A DNA stretch of 32,725 nucleotides from Haemophilus quentini (lineage in GTDB: Bacteria > Pseudomonadota > Gammaproteobacteria > Enterobacterales > Pasteurellaceae): the NCBI GenBank assembly GCA_001752465.1, contig MDJB01000017.1, positions 1-32,725 on the forward strand. Direction: 5' to 3'. Under the pieces are notes generated by a model. It was not told the DNA's origin. It did not search any database and saw only the letters and a list, made by a program, of their open reading frames with translations. Shown in pieces: positions 8,015 to 17,245 of the stretch; the stretch's first letter is position 1; each line of letters begins with the position of its first letter. A program made the translations under genes and the position numbers.

Positions 8015-8830
8015 TTAAGAGTTGGCTCGAGCAAAAGCCGCAGCTTCTTCTATTAATTCATCGCTTGGGCGTTGATGTGTATAAAGTTCAAATTGTTCTA
8101 CTGCCTGAAGTACAATCACTTTTGCGCCAGAAATGGTTTGTTTTCCTTGTGCTTGAGCATAACGAATAAAGGGCGTTTCAGCAGGAATAGCTACTACATC
8201 AAACGCGACACCAGCATTATCAATGAGTGCTTTTGAAAAGGGTAAATCCATTTCTTCCTTGCCCCCTTTCATGCCGATTGGCGTAACATTGACTAAAATG
8301 TCAGCCTGTTGGTTTTCTGAAGAATCAATGTATTCATAGCCATAAAGTGCGGCTAGATATTGACCTGTTTTTACGTTGCGTGCGTAAATTTTTAACTTCT
8401 CAAAACCTGAATTTTTAAAGGCAGCAACGACGGCTTTTGCCATACCACCACTGCCATAAACAATGACTTTAGCATTTTTATTTAAGTGATATTTTTCAAT
8501 TAATTTTACAATAGCAATGTAATCAGTGTTATATGCACGCAAAAAGCCATTATCGTTCACGATGGTGTTTACGGATTCAATAGCTTGTGCTGACGGATGA
8601 ATTTCATCTAAAAATGGCATACAAGCTTCTTTGAATGGCATTGAAACCGCACAACCACGGATGCCTAATGCGCGCACGCCTTTGATAGCGTGTTCAATAT
8701 CCTGCGTGGTGAAGGCTTTATAAATGAAATTTAATCCTAGTTTGTTGTACAAATAATTGTGAAAGGTGGTACCGAAATTGCCTGGACGACCTGATAACGA
8801 CATGCAGAGTTGGGTATCTTTATTAATCAT
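8015..8830 (-). CDS. Shikimate dehydrogenase-like protein (SDH-L type)
   Basis: A 271-residue member of the AroE family with an NAD(P)-binding Rossmann domain. Lys67 (VSMPFK) and Asp103 (YNTDY) match the catalytic pair of shikimate dehydrogenases. The substrate-binding segment reads SLSGRPGNFG where AroE proteins have a PIxHSxSP motif, and the dinucleotide loop reads GSGGMAKA (126-133). These deviations fit the third class, SDH-L, described for H. influenzae HI0607, which is distinct from AroE and YdiB. I recall its activity on shikimate as much lower than that of AroE, so its true substrate may differ. It is the last gene of gpsA-cysE-aroE-like, starting 9 bases after cysE. The start is fixed by AAGGAAATAAA before ATG. 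The genome presumably carries a separate true aroE. Confidence 0.85.
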   Translation of the reverse strand: MINKDTQLCMSLSGRPGNFGTTFHNYLYNKLGLNFIYKAFTTQDIEHAIKGVRALGIRGCAVSMPFKEACMPFLDEIHPSAQAIESVNTIVNDNGFLRAYNTDYIAIVKLIEKYHLNKNAKVIVYGSGGMAKAVVAAFKNSGFEKLKIYARNVKTGQYLAALYGYEYIDSSENQQADILVNVTPIGMKGGKEEMDLPFSKALIDNAGVAFDVVAIPAETPFIRYAQAQGKQTISGAKVIVLQAVEQFELYTHQRPSDELIEEAAAFARANS

Positions 8831-8839
8831 TTTATTTCC

Positions 8840-9643
8840 TTAAATATTCAAATTCATGCCATCATCAATGCCGATAAAATATTGATTCATATCAAAAGCA
8901 GGTTTTGCCGCTTTATCTTGACTCACAATGCGAGCAGGTACACCCGCTGCTGTGGCATATTCTGGTACGGGGTGAAGCACAACAGAATTTGCTCCAATTT
9001 TGGCATATTTACCCACTTCAATATTACCGAGAATTTTTGCTCCCGCCCCAATCATAACACCCTCGCGTACTTTTGGATGGCGATCGCCTGATTCTTTTCC
9101 CGTACCGCCAAGCGTTACGCCTTGCAAAATTGAGACATCATTTTCAATTACAGATGTTTCCCCTACAACAATACCTGTTGCATGGTCGAACATGATACCG
9201 TGGCCAATTTTCGCAGCTGGATGAATATCGACATCGAAAGCCACGGAAATTTGATTTTGTAAATAAAGGGCAAGGGATTTACGATTTTGATTCCATAAAT
9301 AATGAGTGATTCGATAACTTTGAATCGCATGGAAACCTTTCAAATAAAGCAATGGAGTGGACCATAACTCCACAGCGGGATCGCGGTGGCGGACAGCTTG
9401 AATATCGCAAGCAGCACAATCAATGATCGAAGGATTGGCTTGATAGGCTTCTTCAATAATTTCACGGAGAGAAATAGCTGGCATAATAAGATTGGCTAAT
9501 TTGTTAGCCAATAAATAACTTAGAGCTCCGCCCAGATTTTGATGTTTTAAAATCGTAGAATGAAAAAAACTCGCAAGCATAGGTTCGTTTTCGGCAAGTT
9601 CTTTGGCTTCCTGGCGAATATGTTGCCACACATCTAATGTCAT
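8840..9643 (-). CDS. cysE: Serine O-acetyltransferase
   Basis: CysE makes O-acetylserine from serine and acetyl-CoA, the entry step of cysteine synthesis, as a hexamer that binds cysteine synthase CysK. The 267-residue protein has an N-terminal helical domain (about 1-135) and a left-handed beta helix of hexapeptide repeats. Asp139 (DVDIHP) and His154 (FDHATG) are the catalytic pair, with numbering identical to that known for the H. influenzae enzyme. The C-terminal tail ends in NLNI; the final Ile is the residue that enters the CysK active site. The start has a clear AAGGA. The gene lies 11 bases after gpsA and 9 bases before the aroE-like gene, so the three are very probably one transcript. 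Confidence 0.96.
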   Translation of the reverse strand: MTLDVWQHIRQEAKELAENEPMLASFFHSTILKHQNLGGALSYLLANKLANLIMPAISLREIIEEAYQANPSIIDCAACDIQAVRHRDPAVELWSTPLLYLKGFHAIQSYRITHYLWNQNRKSLALYLQNQISVAFDVDIHPAAKIGHGIMFDHATGIVVGETSVIENDVSILQGVTLGGTGKESGDRHPKVREGVMIGAGAKILGNIEVGKYAKIGANSVVLHPVPEYATAAGVPARIVSQDKAAKPAFDMNQYFIGIDDGMNLNI

Positions 9644-9654
9644 AATTTTTCCTT

Positions 9655-10662
9655 TTATTCGCCTTTACATTCTCGCCCCAAAAGGCTGATTGCTACATCT
9701 TGTGCACTTTTGCCACAAAACAGCATTTGATAAATTTGTTCTGTAATCGGCATTTCCACACCTTGTCTTTGTGCAAGCAAATAGGCTTCTTTTGTATTAT
9801 AAAAACCTTCCACGACTTGCCCGATATTTTCCATAGCCGTTTTGGCATCTAATCCTTCACCTAGCATTAATCCAAAACATCGATTGCGCGATTGATTATC
9901 GGTGCAAGTTAGCACTAAATCGCCTAATCCAGACATTCCCATAAACGTATTGGGATTTGCTCCGAGAAAGGTACCTAATCGGCTGATTTCTGCAATGCCA
10001 CGCGTAATCAGTGCGGTGCGAGCATTTGCGCCAAATCCCATACCATCTGAAATACCTGCGCCAATTGCGATCACATTTTTAATTGCACCACCAAGTTGAA
10101 CGCCAATCATATCCGAATTTATATAGACTCGAAAATGTTTACTACAATGAATACGAGACTGAAATTCCTGCGCGAATTGATCGTTATTGGAAGCGAGCGT
10201 GATAGCTGTTGGTAAACCTTGTGCTAATTCTTTTGCAAAAGTTGGACCCGAAAGTACAGCTAGTGGATATTGTGTTCCGAGTTGTTCTTCAACTACGGTT
10301 TGTAGTAAACGCCCCGTGTTACGTTCCAGACCTTTTGTTGCCCAAATTAATCGGTGATGAGCTTTTAAGTGCGGTTTGATTTTTATAAGAATTTTACCGA
10401 AAGCATGGCTTGGCACCACGATTAAAATATCTTGAGAATATTCCATTGCTTGTGCAAGATTGCTTTCTAAATGAAGTTCCTCAGGAAAGATGACATCTGG
10501 TAAAAAACGATAATTTTGTCGTTCTATCTGCATTTGGGCGATATGGGCGGGATTGTGCCCCCATAAATAAGTGGGAGAACCATTGCGAGAAAAGGTAATT
10601 GCCAGCGCAGTTCCATAAGATCCCGCACCTAGCACAGTGATTGGTGTTTGCGAAGTTGTCAT
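9655..10662 (-). CDS. gpsA: Glycerol-3-phosphate dehydrogenase [NAD(P)+]
   Basis: GpsA reduces dihydroxyacetone phosphate to sn-glycerol-3-phosphate, the backbone for phospholipids made by PlsB and PlsC, both also coded in this window. From ATG 10662 the protein is 335 residues. An upstream in-frame GTG at 10668 adds two residues, but neither start has a strong ribosome site, and 335 is the length I remember for H. influenzae. Motifs in order are the Rossmann loop [23 protein letters not shown], the catalytic lysine in [13 protein letters not shown] (Lys195) and [11 protein letters not shown]. It heads the gpsA-cysE-aroE-like cluster, 67 bases downstream of cyaA on the same strand. Confidence 0.95.
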   Translation of the reverse strand: MTTSQTPITVLGAGSYGTALAITFSRNGSPTYLWGHNPAHIAQMQIERQNYRFLPDVIFPEELHLESNLAQAMEYSQDILIVVPSHAFGKILIKIKPHLKAHHRLIWATKGLERNTGRLLQTVVEEQLGTQYPLAVLSGPTFAKELAQGLPTAITLASNNDQFAQEFQSRIHCSKHFRVYINSDMIGVQLGGAIKNVIAIGAGISDGMGFGANARTALITRGIAEISRLGTFLGANPNTFMGMSGLGDLVLTCTDNQSRNRCFGLMLGEGLDAKTAMENIGQVVEGFYNTKEAYLLAQRQGVEMPITEQIYQMLFCGKSAQDVAISLLGRECKGE

Positions 10663-10735
10663 ATCCACAATTTATCTAGTGAAAGAGGAAATAAGTATAG
10701 ATATCTTTCGGTGACCTATCAACCACAGGAAAATA

Positions 10736-13267
10736 TTACTTATTCACTGGGCGGAATTTAAACGGCACAATGGATATGCCATTTTTTCCATTTTGTAGTT
10801 GATAAAATTGAGGATAGTTAAAATTACGTTGAACGATATTGTAAGGATTTTTATCGCCTTCCAGTTTAGCACTTTGATAAAGTTGATTAATTTCCCGCAC
10901 TTTTTCATCTTTTTCACCATCGCAGTGGCGATAGATTTCGAGACGATTAGATTCATCTAAAATGTAAACATTGAAGCTGTGATCGGAATTATCTTCAAAA
11001 AAGAATTGTAGGAATCCTTCACTTGCGAAGGCATCCATTTCTGGTGGATAGCGACGACTTTCTTGGTTTGTCTCTCCATCTTCAATTGGCGTTTGTAAAA
11101 CTTCGTCAAAATCCACCGCACTTTCAGCTTCATTACAGACCGATTCATTTCCGATTTCTTGTAAGCTAATCCCGCGATCTTCAAAAAATAATTGCCAGTT
11201 TTTACCCGCCACGCGTAAGCGTGATGTTTGGCAAGGTTGTTGAATATCGCCTACTTGGATGCTAACGCATCGATTGACTAATCCCATCACTAATTGGCGT
11301 AAATCTTGGCGGTAACGTTCACTATAACAATAGACTTGGATGGAATCTGGGCGATTAACGCCACGATAAATTTTGTTAGAAAGCACTTTTAGCGCAAGCA
11401 AAATGGCATTTTGCCCTTCAAAATGGAGCGTTCGGATTTCGTTCCACACATTGCGATAAGTAAAATCGATGCTGCCCACAAGGCTTTGTTCAAGCGCTCC
11501 AAAACTAAATAAATCTCGTGATGAAATGCCAGTTAATACTTCTTCTACTTTGGATGTTGGATCGGTGGTGAGATTTATGGCAATAAATAAGCTACGAATT
11601 TCGCATTGATTCAATAAATCGCTATTTTTAGGTTGCTTGGCGATGGTGCTTGGAAAAGATTGACCCAAGTTAGTGACAAAGCGTTGTAATGTACTTAGAG
11701 TCACATTCTTGCTAAAAATGGCAAGCCCCGTTTTTTCCGTTAGCAGATGATTAAAATATGCCCAAGAGACTAATTTATTTAGGCTTTCCCCGTATTCAAT
11801 GACTCGTTCTTTGGAGAACATAATATGGTGCGTTGGTTGATTGATAAGGTACCAGCCATCTTTAAAATGTTTATTGCCGCGGACTTCCACAAAAGTCAGG
11901 TGTGCTTCTGATAAATTGTGAGATATCTGTGTGTTGAGTAAGGACACTTTGCCGGGAAGTTCTTCAAAAGCAGTATAAAGTTTGCGAGAAAGAATATTGA
12001 TATCTTGTGGCACGACGCTCGAGTGAATGTGATGCTTTCGCGCAAATTCCACTAAATTGCGATAGCTCAACATTAAAAACTTCACCACGTTATCATGGCT
12101 TTCTTTGACTGCTTTAATTTTCCAAAATGGACGTTTATTGAGGTGTTTCACCGTTTCAGCAGACCATCCCCATTCATGAGCAAGGATTTCCATGTAACGA
12201 ACACGCCAATTATTAGCTTGGTAAAGTGCAAGATCTTCCGTTGCTTTCACATAGAAACAACGGCGCACAAAATCCAAACGCTTAAATTCAGAAAGTGCGG
12301 TTAAATATTGGGTTACTTTTGCAAGGATGGCAATGTAAGGATCAAAATGGTGATCAGGATTGGTATTGCCTGTAAGTAGATCTCGCTTAAAAGTGCGGGC
12401 AATTAAGCAAGTGTTTGGGTATTCCTTGGAATAGGCTTCCAACAACAAAATTTTGAGCACAGATTTATAAGGCGAATCAATCCCTTTATAAAGATGCCAT
12501 AAGCTGGCACCAAAATATTCGTTTGCAGAAAATTGTCCTAAACCGCCAAAATCGACCCAATCATTTGGATCAATTTCCCCTTCCGTAATTAAACGAGTGA
12601 CCTCTTTTTCATAGTCTTTTTCATTTTCTACCCATAAATGTAACCAAAGTAGAGGTTTACCTGCTAAGCGTACGGCGGAGCGATAGAACTCATCAAGCAA
12701 TAACATATATTGCGCAGAACCACTATTTTCAATAGTCAGTGGGTCAGCGTAATGTTCGTTGCGAAAACGTTGTTGATCCATCAAATAAAAATTAATTTCC
12801 ACATTAAATTGCATTGCCCATTCACTAATCCGTTTAGTTTTTTGGATAAGAAGAGCGTGTTCATCAGGAGTTAAGCCGTCTCGGACACAAATCCAAGTGT
12901 CGAGATCTGAAGAAGCGGTTTGACTTATTGAGCCAAAGCTACCCATTAAATAAATGCCTAGAATTGGTGGTAAAACCTCGTGAAAATTTACCGCACTTTT
13001 GAGTGTTGAAAACTTATGATCGGCATAGTGAATACCGTATTCATTGGTAAGCCATTTTTTTTGATAATCAGATGCGAGGAAACTTGCAATGCCAGAGGGG
13101 GTGTGAATAACATAGCCTGGAAGTTGCGGATGGTTTAGGTGTAAAAGTAAAGGAACAACCGCTAAAACGTGTTGAAATACATCGCCAGAACCTTGTAATG
13201 CACGCTCAAAACGGCGTTGATCCAAGGCATTAACCCATTGTTTTGCTTGTGCTAGATTGTATTCCAC
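10736..13267 (-). CDS. cyaA: Class I adenylate cyclase
   Basis: CyaA makes cAMP from ATP; in Haemophilus cAMP with CRP controls sugar use and competence. The 843-residue protein is full length for class I cyclases. The catalytic domain has GSFGSISQTASSDLDTWIC, with the nucleotidyltransferase residues Gly109-Ser110, Asp121 and Asp123. The C-terminal half is the regulatory region that answers to the PTS protein IIA-Glc in enterics. The start is GTG (13265-13267) behind AGGGA, with no suitable ATG. A weak start is notable because E. coli cyaA also uses a non-ATG codon (TTG), which limits cyclase synthesis. A perfect CRP site overlaps its promoter, consistent with feedback repression. Three uptake sequences lie in the gene. 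Confidence 0.96.
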   Translation of the reverse strand: MEYNLAQAKQWVNALDQRRFERALQGSGDVFQHVLAVVPLLLHLNHPQLPGYVIHTPSGIASFLASDYQKKWLTNEYGIHYADHKFSTLKSAVNFHEVLPPILGIYLMGSFGSISQTASSDLDTWICVRDGLTPDEHALLIQKTKRISEWAMQFNVEINFYLMDQQRFRNEHYADPLTIENSGSAQYMLLLDEFYRSAVRLAGKPLLWLHLWVENEKDYEKEVTRLITEGEIDPNDWVDFGGLGQFSANEYFGASLWHLYKGIDSPYKSVLKILLLEAYSKEYPNTCLIARTFKRDLLTGNTNPDHHFDPYIAILAKVTQYLTALSEFKRLDFVRRCFYVKATEDLALYQANNWRVRYMEILAHEWGWSAETVKHLNKRPFWKIKAVKESHDNVVKFLMLSYRNLVEFARKHHIHSSVVPQDINILSRKLYTAFEELPGKVSLLNTQISHNLSEAHLTFVEVRGNKHFKDGWYLINQPTHHIMFSKERVIEYGESLNKLVSWAYFNHLLTEKTGLAIFSKNVTLSTLQRFVTNLGQSFPSTIAKQPKNSDLLNQCEIRSLFIAINLTTDPTSKVEEVLTGISSRDLFSFGALEQSLVGSIDFTYRNVWNEIRTLHFEGQNAILLALKVLSNKIYRGVNRPDSIQVYCYSERYRQDLRQLVMGLVNRCVSIQVGDIQQPCQTSRLRVAGKNWQLFFEDRGISLQEIGNESVCNEAESAVDFDEVLQTPIEDGETNQESRRYPPEMDAFASEGFLQFFFEDNSDHSFNVYILDESNRLEIYRHCDGEKDEKVREINQLYQSAKLEGDKNPYNIVQRNFNYPQFYQLQNGKNGISIVPFKFRPVNK

Positions 13268-13319
13268 GCGGTGTCCCTACCAGAACAACAAAAATTGGCG
13301 AACAATTTACCACTTAGAG

Positions 13320-13325
13320 AGTATA
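13320..13325 (-). promoter_or_regulatory. cyaA promoter -10 box
   Basis: TATACT on the minus strand lies 52 bases before the cyaA GTG. A partial -35 (TTGTGT, 16-bp spacing) falls inside the CRP site next to it. Confidence 0.6.
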
Positions 13326-13337
13326 AATGCAAAAAAT

Positions 13338-13353
13338 TGTGACACAAATCACA
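13338..13353. promoter_or_regulatory. CRP (cAMP receptor protein) binding site
   Basis: TGTGACACAAATCACA matches the CRP consensus TGTGA-N6-TCACA in all ten specified positions, with AAATT and GTTTT flanks. Its centre is about 32 bases upstream of the predicted cyaA start point, over the -35 region, a position that normally represses. The rest of the 426-base gap (13268-13693) holds the long hemX leader, in which I see no other confident site. Confidence 0.88.
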
Positions 13354-13693
13354 GTTTTTGAAGCATCAGAGACTTTAAATTATCAGAAAGCAAAATTTTA
13401 ATTCAATTTCTCATATCTGAGGTGTTTCTTATATCAACAATCAAAATGACTTTTTAACCTAAGAGTGATAGGATAACCTTCAATTTCATTGCGTAAATTA
13501 CTTAATTTCACTAATGTAAGGATTTACATTTCTTTACAGTTGGTGGAAGAACCGCTCCGTATTTTTCTTGTCAAAGCGAACGCATTACAGATTTTAAAAA
13601 TAAGCCTAAGGGAAAAATATTGTGATTTTCCTAAAGGGCAATAATTTGAATTTATTGAATACCTTACTCAATCTGACTTATTAAGGAATTGAT

Positions 13694-14941
13694 ATGGCAA
13701 AAGATCAATCTAACGATATCACTGAACAAGTCGGTGATACGCTGGAAACGGTGGTTGAAAAAACTGAAACGATGCAGCCAGTTACACAGACTATTGTGAA
13801 AAAAACGGGCACAGCATTGAGTTTATTGGCAATTCTCATTGCGCTAGGTGTCGGTGGGTCTGGTTATTATTTTGGTCAGCAACAAGTAGCTGAAATTCAG
13901 CAAAAATTAACCGCACTTGAAAGCCAAAGTGGTGTAGCTGTTTCTGCCCTTGTGTCTGATAATAGTGGACAGGTTACACGATTAGAACAAGGCTTAAAAA
14001 CCGCACAAGATAAAGTCGAGCAACTTGAGCAATTAGTTGCAGGCAAAACAAGCGAAATTGCTACGTTACAAGCTCAAGTAAAACAAGTTAGTCAACTGGC
14101 TGGTGCGCAACAACCGAGTGACTGGTTATTTTCCGAAGCAGATTTCTTGTTAAATAACGCCTTGCGTAAACTTGTTTTAGATAACGATGTTGATACAGCT
14201 ATTTCTTTATTAAAATTGGCTGATGAAACACTCGTTAAGGTAAACAATTCACAAGCGAATACAATTCGTACTGCAATCAACCAAGATTTAAAACAACTTC
14301 TTTCACTTTCAAGTGTAGACCAAAATGCAGTAATGCAAAAACTTTCACAGCTTGCCAATACTGTGGATGAGTTACAAGCGCTGAATGTGAATTTTGATGA
14401 AGCCCCAGAAAAGAGCGGTAAATTATCTGATGATATTGCAGATTGGCAGCAAAATGTGGAAAAGAGCGCAACTTCTTTCCTCAATCATTTTATTCGTATT
14501 TCGCCAAAACAAAGTACGGATAAAAAAGAATTGCTTGCTCCAAACCAAGATATTTATCTGCGTGAGAACATTCGTTTACGTTTACAACTTGCTATTATGG
14601 CCGTGCCACGCCAGCAAGATGAACTTTATAAACAATCTTTAGATGCAGTTGCCTCTTGGGTTCGTAGCTATTTTGATACGAATGCAGAAGTGACGCAAAA
14701 TTTCTTAAAATCAGTGGATGAGCTGGCTGATTCCTCTATTTATGTCGATGTGCCAGAGCAATTACAAAGTTTGACCTTGCTTGATAAATATCTTAATCGT
14801 GCGCCGTTAGATGTTCAAAAGGTGGAAATTGAAGCGGATAAAGTCATTGAAACCATGCCTAAAGCTGAAGGTGCGGCAACAGAACAATCAGCACCAGAAA
14901 AACAAGAATCTCAACCGGCAAAAGCTGAGCCACAAAAATAA
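13694..14941 (+). CDS. hemX: HemX family inner-membrane protein
   Basis: HemX has no proven enzymatic role; older annotations as uroporphyrinogen-III methyltransferase derive from its place in enteric hemCDXY operons, and HemX lacks SAM-binding motifs. The 415-residue protein has an acidic cytoplasmic N-terminus, one membrane segment (about 39-61, TALSLLAILIALGVGGSGYYFG), a periplasmic coiled coil (about 65-130, heptads with Gln, Lys and Leu), the globular HemX domain beginning near QQPSDWLFSEADFLLNNALRKL (written here as its 22-residue neighbourhood at about 136-157), and a Glu/Ala/Pro/Lys-rich tail. Start ATG has AAGGA at good spacing. hemY follows 9 bases on, so they form an operon, here without hemC and hemD. 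Confidence 0.88.
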   Translation: MAKDQSNDITEQVGDTLETVVEKTETMQPVTQTIVKKTGTALSLLAILIALGVGGSGYYFGQQQVAEIQQKLTALESQSGVAVSALVSDNSGQVTRLEQGLKTAQDKVEQLEQLVAGKTSEIATLQAQVKQVSQLAGAQQPSDWLFSEADFLLNNALRKLVLDNDVDTAISLLKLADETLVKVNNSQANTIRTAINQDLKQLLSLSSVDQNAVMQKLSQLANTVDELQALNVNFDEAPEKSGKLSDDIADWQQNVEKSATSFLNHFIRISPKQSTDKKELLAPNQDIYLRENIRLRLQLAIMAVPRQQDELYKQSLDAVASWVRSYFDTNAEVTQNFLKSVDELADSSIYVDVPEQLQSLTLLDKYLNRAPLDVQKVEIEADKVIETMPKAEGAATEQSAPEKQESQPAKAEPQK

Positions 14942-14950
14942 GGATAGCCT

Positions 14951-16237
14951 ATGTTTAGAGTGCTTTTTTTAATGCTAGCATTGCTTGCTGGGTTGATTGC
15001 AGGGCCTTATCTTTCTGGTCAGCAAGGCTATGTTCGTATTGAAACAACAAATAATATCGTTGAAATGTCGATTACGACATTAGTGATTTTCTTCGTAATT
15101 GCTTTAGCGATTATTTATGGTTTGGAATGGATCGTAACGCGTTTTTTACGTTTAAGCCGCGGTTCTTATAATTGGTTTTCTAGCCGTAAACGTGTGAGAG
15201 CGCAGAAACAAACCCTTGAAGGTTTGATGAAGATGAATGAAGGAGATTACGCCAAAGCAGAAAAATTGATTGGTAAGAATGCCAAACATTCTGCTGAGCC
15301 TGTGTTAAACCTCATCAAAGCAGCTGAAGCAGCACAACAACGAGGTGATGAATTTAGCGCAAATCGCTATTTGATTGAAGCCACTGAATTAGCTGGTTCA
15401 GATAATTTGCTGGTGGAAATTGCCCGCACGCGTATTTTATTGCAACAAAACAAATTGCCCGCAGCGCGCAGCTCTGTGGATAGCTTGCTAGAAATGGCTG
15501 ACCGCAATAAAGAAGTGTTAAAACTGGCGGTAGAAATTTATCTTCGTTCTAAAGCTTATCAAGCCCTCGATAAGATTCTAGATGGGGTTGAAAATAGCGG
15601 TTTATTCAGTGCTGAAGAGTTCAAAGATCTTCGTTCTCAAACAGAAAATGGTTTGCTCGATGAGAAAATGAATGAAGAAGGCGTAGATGGTTTACTTGAA
15701 TGGTGGGATGCTCAGTCTCGTAGTCGTCGTAATAATATTGATCTCAAAGTTGGTTTAATTCAGCGTTTAATTGATTGTAATGATCATGAGTCAGCATCAG
15801 AATTTACTGTTGAAGTATTGAAGAAAATTGGTGATAACACTAGCATTAGCAAAGAACTTTGTACTCAAATTACACGTTTACAACCAGAAGATAATAGTAA
15901 ACTTCTCAAGCTAATCGAAAAACGTGCAAAACGTGCAGATGAGACACAAAAATGCTGTATCAATCGTGCTTTGGGTTATTTATATGTTCGTAACAATGAA
16001 TTTGCTAAAGCAGCAGACGTATTCAAAAACGTGATAGCTTGCCCTGAACAGTTAGAGCCAAATGATTCGATGATGGCATCTTATGTATTTGAACAAGCGG
16101 GTGATAAAGCATTAGCTGAGCAAGTTCGCCAAGAGAATTTGAAATCAGTGATGGCAATTCAAGATGTCGTCTCAGAAAGTGCGGAAGAAAAAATAGAAGA
16201 AAATTCAACCGCACTTTTAGAAAGCAAATCTGAGTAA
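14951..16237 (+). CDS. hemY: HemY family TPR membrane protein
   Basis: HemY of gamma-proteobacteria is an inner-membrane TPR protein tied to late haem synthesis by gene order; it is not the Bacillus protoporphyrinogen oxidase of the same name. The 428-residue protein has two N-terminal membrane helices (about 3-20 and 40-62), the HemY_N region with [19 protein letters not shown], and TPR-like helical repeats from about 90 to the end, for example [10 protein letters not shown] and [15 protein letters not shown]. The length is slightly above the roughly 400 of E. coli, mainly from an acidic tail. Start ATG follows AAGGATAGCCT. H. influenzae needs external haem and lacks early haem enzymes, so retention of hemXY suggests a role beyond making uroporphyrinogen. 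An uptake sequence lies in the last codons. Confidence 0.88.
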   Translation: MFRVLFLMLALLAGLIAGPYLSGQQGYVRIETTNNIVEMSITTLVIFFVIALAIIYGLEWIVTRFLRLSRGSYNWFSSRKRVRAQKQTLEGLMKMNEGDYAKAEKLIGKNAKHSAEPVLNLIKAAEAAQQRGDEFSANRYLIEATELAGSDNLLVEIARTRILLQQNKLPAARSSVDSLLEMADRNKEVLKLAVEIYLRSKAYQALDKILDGVENSGLFSAEEFKDLRSQTENGLLDEKMNEEGVDGLLEWWDAQSRSRRNNIDLKVGLIQRLIDCNDHESASEFTVEVLKKIGDNTSISKELCTQITRLQPEDNSKLLKLIEKRAKRADETQKCCINRALGYLYVRNNEFAKAADVFKNVIACPEQLEPNDSMMASYVFEQAGDKALAEQVRQENLKSVMAIQDVVSESAEEKIEENSTALLESKSE

Positions 16238-16252
16238 CTCAACTTAAAAGAC

Positions 16253-16281
16253 AAAACGCACTTCAAATTGAAGTGCGTTTT
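16253..16281. terminator. Bidirectional terminator after hemY and psiE
   Basis: AAAACGCACTTCAA (16253-16266) and TTGAAGTGCGTTTT (16268-16281) are perfect complements, followed by more T on the + strand. It sits between convergent hemY and psiE. Confidence 0.88.
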
Positions 16282-16301
16282 TTGTTGCTTTGAATATAAA
16301 G

Positions 16302-16721
16302 CTATATATTTTTCAGTTTATTAGAATATAACACCAAACAAAGTGCGATCACCATAATCAAAATTGCACCTGCAAATAAGATGGTATCCACCGAGCTTTC
16401 ATGATTAACAATGATTAAACGCAACATCGCGGTGATCCCAGCATAAATAAAATAGCGCAAAGGGAAGTGATAGCCACTTTTAAAATACTGCACAATCAAA
16501 CCAATAAACCCGAAATATAAGAAAAACATCACTGCTTGTTCAGCCACGTTATAAGGCACCACAGCCGAAGTATTAAGCACCATCATTGCTAAAGTATAAG
16601 TAATTTTTCCAAGGGCAATGATGAGTACAATCGCCAACGTAATCAATGCCGTGCAAAGCACGATTTTCAATACACCAGTAATAATTCGTGGTAATTTTTC
16701 TAATTCTGGAGATTCTTCCAT
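16302..16721 (-). CDS. psiE: PsiE family membrane protein
   Basis: PsiE is a small inner-membrane protein of unknown biochemical role, named in E. coli for induction by phosphate starvation and under cAMP-CRP control there. The 139-residue protein has four predicted membrane segments (about 17-38, 58-80, 88-104 and 114-133). The family core is obvious: EQAVMFFLYFGFIGLIVQYFKSG and YHFPLRYFIYAGITAMLRLIIV, close to the E. coli sequence as I remember it (each quoted block is about 22 residues, at roughly 61-83 and 83-104). Start ATG follows AAGGAATAAAA. It is a single gene. I see no clear pho box upstream, so phosphate control cannot be assumed. Confidence 0.88.
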   Translation of the reverse strand: MEESPELEKLPRIITGVLKIVLCTALITLAIVLIIALGKITYTLAMMVLNTSAVVPYNVAEQAVMFFLYFGFIGLIVQYFKSGYHFPLRYFIYAGITAMLRLIIVNHESSVDTILFAGAILIMVIALCLVLYSNKLKNI

Positions 16722-16754
16722 TTTTATTCCTTACAGCAAAAATCAAAGGTTCGT

Positions 16755-16784
16755 ATTCTAATGCAATATTGTAAAGTTGGTCAA
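16755..16784 (-). promoter_or_regulatory. Candidate sigma-70 promoter of psiE
   Basis: On the minus strand TTGACC (16779-16784) and TAGAAT (16755-16760) are 18 bp apart, 34 bases before the psiE ATG. The -35 lies right beside the edge of the IS relic. Confidence 0.5.
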
Positions 16785-16786
16785 AG

Positions 16787-17107
16787 TCATTTGGAAAAAT
16801 AAAGCGTGGCGGAATTAGAAAAGTCTATTGTTTTTAGGATTTCAATTTCTTTCTTTTTCATCTTTGGCTTCATTATTTTCAGTGTTTTAAGGTTTGTATA
16901 AGGCGATTTTACGCCATCAAGCCCTCTTTTCCGAAATGCTTTTAGCCAATAAATGATGAGACCATGGGAAGTTTTATAAAGTTTCGCCACCTCACGGATA
17001 CCATAATCCTGTTCGGTGACGAGTTTGATAATTTTCAAACGAAATTGATAAGAGTAGGATATAATCTGCACCTCAAATTAGGCGTCCAGGTTTTGGGGGG
17101 CAGATCA
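16787..17107 (-). mobile_element. Relic of an IS3-type insertion sequence: end repeat plus orfA fragment
   Basis: The terminal repeat TTTTGGGGGGCAGATCA (17091-17107) is followed leftward by an open frame of 94 residues from a GTG in the repeat region. It reads YQFRLKIIKLV, then YGIREVAKLYKTSHGLIIYWLKAF (about 22-45) and RKRGLDGVKSPY, which is the helix-turn-helix of IS3/IS150-type OrfA proteins. After about residue 60 the sequence no longer resembles OrfA, and orfB with the DDE residues is absent. The opposite end of the element is missing, so this is an inactive left end. A diverged relative of the same end occurs at 28.5 kb in the same orientation. Confidence 0.72.
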
Positions 17108-17245
17108 AAAAGTGGCCAAAATTCGTTATGATTCTTGACCGCTACTTCTCTGTTCCTTTATCAAATTAATAATGCATGTTTCTCTGCATGAATTCGTAGC
17201 TAATCATATGTAAAGAAACAGTGCTTTTACAAGTCACATTGTAGA

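Noticed and set aside
13354-13693. Riboswitch or small RNA in the hemX leader
   Set aside because: I could not find a stable, well-placed hairpin series or any known riboswitch core there.
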